This document shows, one piece after another, positions 58,588 through 64,000 of a DNA stretch of 64,000 nt. The translations under genes were made by a program, and so were the position numbers. Each line of letters opens with the position of its first letter. Position 1 is the first letter of the stretch. The notes beneath the pieces are model-generated. The model was not told where the DNA came from. It did not search any database and saw only the letters and a list, made by a program, of their open reading frames with translations. Where the stretch lies: assembly GCF_003626915.1 (NCBI RefSeq), contig NZ_CP032570.1:1860001-1924000 (forward strand), written 5' to 3'. Source of the DNA: Tsuneonella amylolytica. Its GTDB lineage: Bacteria > Pseudomonadota > Alphaproteobacteria > Sphingomonadales > Sphingomonadaceae.

Positions 58588-59313
58588 TCACCGAGATATG
58601 CGCTCCCGGCGCGCGCGGACCCAAGCGAGATCATGCTTCCACATCGTCCGGAACAGCAGCCAAAAGCCCGTCACCGCCAGCCACGCCATCGCGACGCCGG
58701 CGGTGATGATCAGCGGATGGTTGAAGCTTGTCCTGTCGGCGTAATCCATGTTGTGAAGCATCCAGAAGAAATCCCACCAGCGCCAGGTGTCATTCCGCCG
58801 CTCGAGCACGGCGCCCGTGGTGGCCGACACGTAATATGTGCTCGCGTCGTCGTCGGCGAAATCGACCTGCCAGATCGGCGGCTCGTGGTCCCTGACCGGC
58901 AGCGATCGCTCGGTAAGAAGCTTCGCCGCGCCGGGCCTCGCCCCGTTGGGATGGTTCGACTGCGCAATGGCGCGGGCGGCGGGCGCATCGATCGTCACTG
59001 GAATTCCCGTTCGGGCATCGAACATCCGGGTCGATCGCGCGGTCCGCACTTCGACCACCGGCCGATCAAGCAGAGTCTTCAGCCGCAGACCCTCGATTTC
59101 TGCGCTGCCCAACTCGCGGACGATCCCTGGCCACGCGGTCGCTTCGCCAGCGACTGCCGCTTGGGTCGCTTGAGGCCGGGGGCCTCCGGCAACCGCCTCC
59201 ATGTCTAGCAGCGCCATCGCGGCGCCACTGATTGCCCAGATCACGAACTGCAGGCCGATCGCCAGCCCGACCCACTTGTGGATTTTCCGCAGCCAGGTCG
59301 ACTTGATTGTCAT
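58588..59313 (-). CDS. PepSY-associated membrane protein
   Basis: 241 residues from the ATG at 59313, overlapping the upstream PepSY gene as ATGA. N-terminal IHKWVGLAIGLQFVIWAISGAAM and C-terminal WWDFFWMLHNMDYADRTSFNHPL and AWLAVTGFWLLFRTMW membrane segments; between them a periplasmic PepSY-like domain (PIWQVDFADDDASTYYVSATTGAVLERR). Such proteins occur with iron- or copper-handling operons. Last gene of the copper operon. Confidence 0.82.
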   Translation of the reverse strand: MTIKSTWLRKIHKWVGLAIGLQFVIWAISGAAMALLDMEAVAGGPRPQATQAAVAGEATAWPGIVRELGSAEIEGLRLKTLLDRPVVEVRTARSTRMFDARTGIPVTIDAPAARAIAQSNHPNGARPGAAKLLTERSLPVRDHEPPIWQVDFADDDASTYYVSATTGAVLERRNDTWRWWDFFWMLHNMDYADRTSFNHPLIITAGVAMAWLAVTGFWLLFRTMWKHDLAWVRARRERISR

Positions 59314-60014
59314 AGGGTGCTGCGCCCCTTCTTCTTGCGCTTGGGAAAGGCATGGAAAAGCAACCAGATGCCCGAAAGCGCCATCAGTACCGCGCCCCAC
59401 GTGAAGACGCGAAGAAGGGAGTTGTTGACGTTCTCGCGCTCGTCATAATCCATGATGTGGAGCATCCACACGAAGTCGAACACGCGCCACAGTTCGTGCC
59501 GGCGCGACAGCAGTTCGCCGGTAACCGGTGAGAGATAGAAGGTCGGACTGTTCCAATGATCGAACTCCACCCGCCAGAGCGGAGGCGTTCGTCCGCGGAT
59601 TTCCCCGGGCACATCCGTAAAGAGTTCGACCGATGCGATGGACTCGGACCCGGTGTAGTACGACGAAGCCAGGGCTCTGATTGCCTGCTCGTTCGGCGGG
59701 TCCAACCGCGTAGCCGAGGTTGCCCCGAAGGCGCGCTCTCCCGAGGGCCCTTCGGTGACATAAATCGGGCGCTCATCAACCCAGGCCAGCCTGATGCTGG
59801 AAGCTTTCTCCCGCGCGGCAAGCGCGAGCGGATCCCGCAAGGCGTTCGCATGGACGCCCGGAATGGACGCCACGCGAATGAGATGGTCGCCGTGGATCGT
59901 ATCGATATGGACGATGGTCATGTAAAGGCCGCTAAGCGACCAGACGACCACCTGCAGGCCGACGAACAGCCCGATCCATTTATGCGTCTTGCGGGCGATT
60001 ACGTGGGTTCGCAT
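59310..60014 (-). CDS. PepSY-associated membrane protein
   Basis: 234 residues, closely similar in layout to the next gene: KTHKWIGLFVGLQVVVWSLSGLYM, WRVEFDHWNSPTFYLSPVTGELLSRR, WRVFDFVWMLHIMDYDERENVNN and a final membrane helix with basic tail (KRKKKGRS). Tandem duplicates suggest a heteromeric pair. They may form a redox or metal relay in the inner membrane with the DUF305 proteins. Confidence 0.82.
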   Translation of the reverse strand: MRTHVIARKTHKWIGLFVGLQVVVWSLSGLYMTIVHIDTIHGDHLIRVASIPGVHANALRDPLALAAREKASSIRLAWVDERPIYVTEGPSGERAFGATSATRLDPPNEQAIRALASSYYTGSESIASVELFTDVPGEIRGRTPPLWRVEFDHWNSPTFYLSPVTGELLSRRHELWRVFDFVWMLHIMDYDERENVNNSLLRVFTWGAVLMALSGIWLLFHAFPKRKKKGRSTL

Positions 60015-60086
60015 CTGCGGGCGAAAGCTCCGGCCTTGGATGAGAGTGGCCCCGGCGAAGTTCTCGCCGGGGCCATCAAGGGGCGA

Positions 60087-60887
60087 TCAGCAGTGGCCCG
60101 CTTCCCGATGTTCGGGAGCGCAGGTAGGCGACGCGTCGGGCTCCGCTGCAGGTTCCGCCGAGGGCTTGGGCGCAGCCGCTTTGGCCGGGGCCGGCTTTGC
60201 ATCGGCAGCCTTCGGAGCAGCAGGTTTCGCGGTAGCCGCCGGCGCAGAGGTTTCGCTCTTGGCTTGCGCCTGCATGGCCATCGGCTTGCCGCGCAGCATG
60301 GCTTCGACCATCCCCACTTCCTTGAGCTGCTCTGACCGGGTCTCCACGATCTGCGCGCGCACGGCCCCGCTCGCGCCGTTCGCGAGTGCGATGTCCGACA
60401 TCGCGACGGCCCCGCGGTGGTGGGCGAGCATCTTGGCGAGATAGGTCTCCGAAGGGGTCGCGCCCGATGCCCCCATCATTTCGCTGTGCATCTCGGTCAT
60501 TGCCGCTTCGTAGAGCCTGGCGCTTTCCGGATCGGCGGTGCCGTTGCGGGCGAGCGCCTTGAGCGCTTCGATCTCGGCGCCCTGGTTGTCGATCGTCATC
60601 TGCGCCATCTTCGCGACATCGGCGGTGGGTTGGAGGCCGAGCACAATCCGCGACATGTCGATCGCGCCGTCGTGGTGCGCGATCATCTTCTTGACCCAGG
60701 TGTCGGCGGCATTGACGCCGACCGCGGCCTTCATCGCCTTGTCCATCGCCATCTCGGGTTTGGCATAGGGGCCGTCCATGGTCATTTCGTTGGCGGGCGC
60801 GGTGTCGTCGGCAGGCTGTTCAGGGCTTCCGCAGGCGCCGAGTGAAGCAAGGAGCGCTAGCGCGCCAATTCCGGTCATTCGGATCAC
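60087..60887 (-). CDS. DUF305 lipoprotein with CopB-like metal tail
   Basis: 266 residues. Lipobox SLGAC (Cys19). Two DUF305 helical repeats each with the paired His motif (KKMIAHHDGAIDMSRIV and AKMLAHHRGAVAMSDIA), followed by an Ala/Pro/Lys-rich linker and a terminal C-A-P-E-H-R-E-A-G-H-C (256-266) that resembles the repeat in CopB. DUF305 proteins bind metals through the HHxxA(I/V)xM site. It is predicted periplasmic or membrane-tethered, likely a copper-binding buffer. Confidence 0.85.
   Translation of the reverse strand: MIRMTGIGALALLASLGACGSPEQPADDTAPANEMTMDGPYAKPEMAMDKAMKAAVGVNAADTWVKKMIAHHDGAIDMSRIVLGLQPTADVAKMAQMTIDNQGAEIEALKALARNGTADPESARLYEAAMTEMHSEMMGASGATPSETYLAKMLAHHRGAVAMSDIALANGASGAVRAQIVETRSEQLKEVGMVEAMLRGKPMAMQAQAKSETSAPAATAKPAAPKAADAKPAPAKAAAPKPSAEPAAEPDASPTCAPEHREAGHC
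60090..60122 (-). repeat. C-x-P-E-H-x3-G-H-C motif copy in the DUF305 lipoprotein
   Basis: Encodes the final CAPEHREAGHC of the lipoprotein. It is the same Cys/His frame as the five copies in CopB, but without the Met. Shared motif in two genes of the same operon. Confidence 0.8.
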
Positions 60888-60919
60888 TGAATATCTCCAT
60901 GGTTGCAGATCGTGTTGGG

Positions 60920-61399
60920 TCAGAGGCGGTCCATGATGCGCTTCATCTGGGAAATCTCATCTTTCTGGGCCTGGATGATCTCGCCGCAGAGCTGGCGTAT
61001 CTCGGGGTCGGTGAGCTTGGCTTCCTCGCACATCAGGATAGCACCTGAGTGGTGTGGAATCATCGAGCGCAGGAACTGGTCATCGCCGACGAGGCTCTGT
61101 TGCCGGATGCCGACAAGCGACAGGACGAAGATCGCCGCAAAGGCTACATAGAGCGCGGCGTTGAGCTTCCGGTTGCGATACATACCTCCCATTGTCGCAA
61201 GCATGATCGCGCCCATTGGCGCCCACATGACCAGCGCCATGTAAAAGAAGTTCACGTTTTGGATGAACTCGCCCCAGCTCCAGATCATGGCGAACATGGC
61301 GACATACATCACCAGCAGGCTCAGGCCGAGATTGACGGCCAGCATCATGTAGGGCTTCGAGCCCACCTCGTGATGCGCGCACTTTGCGTGGTCTTCCAT
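60920..61399 (-). CDS. DUF305 membrane protein
   Basis: 159 residues with an N-terminal CAHH (MEDHAKCAHHEVG), four hydrophobic segments (MMLAVNLGLSLLVMYVAMFAMIW and others) and one DUF305 helix with RSMIPHHSGAILMCEEAKL. This is the membrane variant of DUF305. It lies 32 nt before the DUF305 lipoprotein and 12 nt after DUF2231 in the copper operon. Confidence 0.87.
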   Translation of the reverse strand: MEDHAKCAHHEVGSKPYMMLAVNLGLSLLVMYVAMFAMIWSWGEFIQNVNFFYMALVMWAPMGAIMLATMGGMYRNRKLNAALYVAFAAIFVLSLVGIRQQSLVGDDQFLRSMIPHHSGAILMCEEAKLTDPEIRQLCGEIIQAQKDEISQMKRIMDRL

Positions 61400-61411
61400 C
61401 GGTCGTTCTCC

Positions 61412-62101
61412 TTACCAGTTCAGGTGATCGACGCCGTGCACTAGCGCACCGCCGAACCACCCCTGCACAAGGATCGCCGCTGTCAGGATCGACAGGCCGA
61501 CGATCATGCCGGAGCCGCGGTCTTGCTCGGGGCGCCTGAGCGCGAACACACCCAAGGCGAACGCCCCGATCCCGATGCCGGTCCCGAGCCAGCGGTGGCT
61601 CTGCATCATCCAGTCGTCGAGGCCGAGTTCGAACCCGCCGCTCAGCCAGCCCGACAGCATGGCGAACGGAGCGGTCACTCCTGCGGTCACCACCAGGAAC
61701 TGGACGGGCTTCGCGAAGCCGGGCCGCTTGCGCCCGACGATGGCGGTGAAGAGCGCCGCCGGAATGAAGGCTATTGGAAAATGCACCAGCATGGGATGGA
61801 AGCGGCCGAGCCAGTCGAGCAGCCGCGCCGCGACGCTCTTCGGCGGATCGTCTATCTCGTTCATGGCGGCCATGGCCGTGGCATGACCCGGCATCGCCAT
61901 GTCGTGCGCCATGGGAGCACTTTGCGCCGATCCACCCGCAGCCGCGCGCTGTGCCTCGAGTTGCGCTGCCTCCTGCTTCGCCTTGTGATCCTTGTGCGCC
62001 GAGACGGGCGCAGCTGGCATCGACAGCACGGCAATGGCTGCCAGTATCGCCAGCACCGACCGCGCCAGCAAGCGATGCGATCGTCGGATGAACATGCTCA
62101 T
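61412..62101 (-). CDS. DUF2231 family membrane protein
   Basis: 229 residues from the ATG at 62101. Signal peptide (VLAILAAIAVLSMPAAPVSA) and a Met/His-rich segment (MAHDMAMPGHATAMAAM), then a DUF2231 domain of four helices (RFHPMLVHFPIAFIPAALFTAIV, WLGTGIGIGAFALGVFALR). The HxMxxHFP site is characteristic, and the Met/His stretch may bind Cu. It follows the SnoaL-like gene after 1 nt. Confidence 0.85.
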   Translation of the reverse strand: MSMFIRRSHRLLARSVLAILAAIAVLSMPAAPVSAHKDHKAKQEAAQLEAQRAAAGGSAQSAPMAHDMAMPGHATAMAAMNEIDDPPKSVAARLLDWLGRFHPMLVHFPIAFIPAALFTAIVGRKRPGFAKPVQFLVVTAGVTAPFAMLSGWLSGGFELGLDDWMMQSHRWLGTGIGIGAFALGVFALRRPEQDRGSGMIVGLSILTAAILVQGWFGGALVHGVDHLNW

Positions 62102-62102
62102 C

Positions 62103-62597
62103 TCAGGTCCCCTTCGGCTTGCGCGCCGAATTGTGCATGACCAGGATCTTCCAGCCATCCGCCGTTCTCGTGAGCACGCTCGTGGCGACGCCCCTGCGCA
62201 TCGCGATCTCACCGCTCTCCGTCTCGATCCGGTAATTGTAGGTCTCGGTTGCGAGCGCGAGATCGCCTTCGATGCGCACCGCGACCGCGTAGTCGGAGAA
62301 CGCGAACGCGCGGAAAGCCGCGAGCTCGGGCCCCAGATGATGCGCGAGATACTCCTTGTAGGTGCCTTCGACCCCGCCGGTTTCGAACACCGCGGAATCC
62401 TCGGTGAAGAGCGCTTCGGTGCCGCTCGCGTCCAGCCGCTCTATCGCGGACTTGTAGCGCGCCAGCACGTCGCGAACGGCGCTCTCGTCGGCGCCGAGCG
62501 GCGCGGTTTGCGGTGCCGTCGGCCCCGCTTTTGAAGGATGGTGCCCTGGTGCCGCCTGGAGCGCCAGCAAGGCTGCGATCATGGTCGTTATCAACAT
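62103..62597 (-). CDS. SnoaL/NTF2-like protein of the copper operon
   Basis: 164 residues from ATG 62597, with a short signal (LITTMIAALLALQAAPG), then an NTF2-like fold: ESAVRDVLARYKSAIERLDASGTEALFTEDSAVFETGGVEGTYKEYLAHHLGPEL and GWKILVMHNSARKPKG. DUF4440/SnoaL members are ligand-binding or isomerase-like. It starts 13 nt after the copB stop and is coupled with DUF2231. Function in copper resistance is unknown. Confidence 0.82.
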   Translation of the reverse strand: MLITTMIAALLALQAAPGHHPSKAGPTAPQTAPLGADESAVRDVLARYKSAIERLDASGTEALFTEDSAVFETGGVEGTYKEYLAHHLGPELAAFRAFAFSDYAVAVRIEGDLALATETYNYRIETESGEIAMRRGVATSVLTRTADGWKILVMHNSARKPKGT

Positions 62598-62610
62598 TGC
62601 TCTTCTCCCC

Positions 62611-63897
62611 TCAGAACCAGAAGCGAATGCCCGCCAGGAAGCTAAAGCCTCCGGCAGATTCGCCTTCATCACGCAGGAAATCGCGCGTCCTGCCGAACGC
62701 CCGCTCGTATTGGACGCCCACGTAAGGAGCGAATTCGCGGGCGATGTCGTAGCGCAGCCGGACGCCGATCTCTGCATCGGTCAGACCCGCGCCGACACCA
62801 ATGTCCTCGCTGCTCTGAGCCGCGAAATTGAGCTCGGCACGCGGCTGCAGGATCAGCTTTTGGGTGATGCGCTGGTCGTAGTAGCCTTCGAGCCGGCCCA
62901 ACAGTTCGCCCCGATCCGACAGGAACAGCGCGCCCTCGACATCGAAGAAACCCGGCGCCAGCCCCTCGAATCCGATCGTGGCGTAGACGCGCGATGGGTC
63001 TGGCTCGAAATCGTACCGGACACCGGCCTGAAGATCGAAGTAAGGGCCAATGGCGCGGCTATAGAGCGCCTGGACCTCAGCCGATTCCACCCCGGCGCCG
63101 AACTCGCCTTCACCTTCGGTTTTGACCACCAGCCGATTGATGTCTCCGCCATACCAGGCCTCGCCGCCCCATTCGTAGGCGTCCCGCCCGCTCTTGATCT
63201 TCACCTCGGCGATGTTGAGCATAACCATCGAAAAGTTCTGGCCGCCGTGATGCAGCGACAGATGGTGACGCCCCATGGCCATCGCGGATGGGCCATAGAT
63301 CGCGTCCGCGGCGTAGTCCGTGGGCACGGGCGGAGCCGTGCCCGAGCCGGCAGGGAGGTTCGTCCCCTCTGCCGTGATCGTTTCGGCCGGGGTGCAATGT
63401 CCCATCGCCGCGTGTTCCGGCGCGCACGTCACCTGAGCCACAGGTTGCGCTGCGGGGAGTGTGCAATGCCCCATCGCCGCATGCTCCGGCGAGCAAGTGG
63501 TTTGGGCCGGGGACGCGGTCTGTGGCGTCGCTGTGGGAGCGGCAGCGGGACGCGTGCAATGGCCCATTGCAGCATGTTCGGGCAGGCAAGTGCTCGGCGC
63601 TTGCGGTACCGGAAGTGGCTGAGCGGCAGCCGGTTGGTTTTCCGTTAACGTACAATGTCCCATCGCGGCGTGCTCGGGCAGGCAGGTAGGCGGCGCTTTG
63701 GGCCCGGGCTGCGGCTGAGCGACCGCCGATCGATTTGCCGGCAGCGTGCAATGCCCCATGGCAGCATGCTCGGGAGTGCAACTCGTGGCTGCGGTAGGGA
63801 CCGATGTCTGGTCCGGCGAAGCCTGTTCTTGCGCGACTGCTGGCACGCTGGCGAAAGCCGCCACGGCAAGCAGGGGAAGTCTGTGAAGCCAGATCAT
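62611..63897 (-). CDS. copB: CopB, outer membrane copper resistance protein with five Cys-His repeats
   Basis: 428 residues from the ATG at 63897, one nt from the copA stop. Signal peptide ending SVPAVAQ. Residues 40-168 carry five copies of C-x-P-E-H-A-A-M-G-H-C at 40-50, 72-82, 104-114, 135-145 and 158-168, with Pro/Ala/Gln linkers. The C-terminal two thirds is the CopB outer-membrane barrel (DAIYGPSAMAMGRHHLSLHHGG, then ending AGIRFWF). CopB with CopA sequesters or exports Cu in the periplasm. The repeat is a likely Cu-binding array. Confidence 0.93.
   Translation of the reverse strand: MIWLHRLPLLAVAAFASVPAVAQEQASPDQTSVPTAATSCTPEHAAMGHCTLPANRSAVAQPQPGPKAPPTCLPEHAAMGHCTLTENQPAAAQPLPVPQAPSTCLPEHAAMGHCTRPAAAPTATPQTASPAQTTCSPEHAAMGHCTLPAAQPVAQVTCAPEHAAMGHCTPAETITAEGTNLPAGSGTAPPVPTDYAADAIYGPSAMAMGRHHLSLHHGGQNFSMVMLNIAEVKIKSGRDAYEWGGEAWYGGDINRLVVKTEGEGEFGAGVESAEVQALYSRAIGPYFDLQAGVRYDFEPDPSRVYATIGFEGLAPGFFDVEGALFLSDRGELLGRLEGYYDQRITQKLILQPRAELNFAAQSSEDIGVGAGLTDAEIGVRLRYDIAREFAPYVGVQYERAFGRTRDFLRDEGESAGGFSFLAGIRFWF
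63394..63780 (-). repeat. Five-copy C-x-P-E-H-A-A-M-G-H-C repeat array in copB
   Basis: Repeat starts at residues 40, 72, 104, 135 and 158 of CopB; periods of 32, 32, 31 and 23 residues. The 11-residue core is fixed except for position 2 (T, L, L, S, A). The DNA also repeats, so array length could change by recombination. Confidence 0.95.
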
Positions 63898-63898
63898 C

Positions 63899-64000
63899 TT
63901 ACGCGTCTCCCTTGTCGGGACGCACGGTGACGACACGCATCATCCCGGCGGTCATGTGGTAGAGGTTGTGACAGTGGAACGCCCAGTCGCCCTGCGCATC
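63899..64000 (-). CDS. copA: CopA multicopper oxidase, C-terminal end (runs off the window)
   Basis: Partial: 33 codons then TAA at 63899-63901. The visible WAFHCHNLYHMTAGMMRVV contains the type 1 copper His-Cys-His-Met ligands of multicopper oxidases (HCHxxxHxxxGM). It is directly upstream of copB (one nt), as in the standard copAB operon; CopA would be a Tat-secreted periplasmic copper oxidase. The frame is complete up to the window edge. Confidence 0.9.
   Translation of the reverse strand, partial: DAQGDWAFHCHNLYHMTAGMMRVVTVRPDKGDA

Noticed and set aside
58319-58624. 101-residue minus frame to the left of the PepSY gene
   Set aside because: No start signal or motif and only part looks protein-like; kept as a possible remnant, not a gene.
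1-64000. CRISPR array, tRNA, rRNA, integrase, replication initiator or IS element
   Set aside because: No regularly spaced repeats, no tRNA-like cloverleaf and no transposase, integrase or Rep motif were found by reading both strands; without a scan small RNAs could be missed.

Overview
The window is GC-rich DNA with dense operons, many ATGA or GTGA start-stop overlaps, and protein sequences typical of Sphingomonadales (Alphaproteobacteria: Sphingomonas, Novosphingobium or Erythrobacter relatives). I infer the group from protein style and from alphaproteobacterial LexA-type GTTC-N7-GTTC boxes; there is no rRNA gene to confirm it. The content is that of a conjugative plasmid or integrative conjugative element carrying accessory and metal-resistance cargo. 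No replication initiator, partition locus, integrase, tRNA, rRNA or CRISPR array was seen, so plasmid and ICE cannot be told apart.

Left part (1-9.8 kb): an FMN-dependent alpha-hydroxy acid dehydrogenase, a small unknown gene, a single-strand binding protein, two more small genes, then a 0.6 kb non-coding stretch that is the best oriT candidate. It is followed by a ribbon-helix-helix-like protein, the coupling protein TraD and a TrwC-sized MobF relaxase-helicase. A frameshifted excalibur-domain pseudogene follows.

First cargo block (10-23.9 kb): a MarR regulator with a UbiB-like kinase, divergent from an EmrA-EmrB-NodT drug efflux operon; a hydrolase-thioesterase pair; an MmeI-type (type IIL) restriction-modification fusion enzyme; an S24 (LexA/CI-like) repressor with palindromic operator and a LexA-type box; and a small operon of nuclease, 43-residue membrane peptide and a DUF6961-like protein.

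Transfer operon (23.9-41.5 kb, minus strand): a complete F-type type IV secretion set in the order traA-L-E-K-B-dsbC-like-V-C-orf130-trbI-S26 peptidase-W-U-trbC-N-F-H-G. Divergent from traA lie a regulator and an AlpA-like protein. The intergenic region between them holds two LexA-type boxes and two copies of a TTTCCTACA motif. The same motif also precedes the relaxosome operon and the 2.4-2.7 kb gene, which suggests one transfer regulon.

Metal-resistance block (42.7-64 kb): a PbrR/CadR-type MerR regulator with two matching operators driving a methyltransferase and a CDF exporter plus cytochrome c-FTR1 permease; a dihydrolipoamide-dehydrogenase-like flavoprotein; a long minus-strand czcI-like-czcC-B-A-P1B ATPase-CDF operon; a CBS-domain protein; and a copper operon (copA partial, copB, SnoaL-like, DUF2231, two DUF305 proteins, two PepSY proteins). 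CopB carries five copies of a C-x-P-E-H-A-A-M-G-H-C motif, and a variant ends one of the DUF305 proteins.
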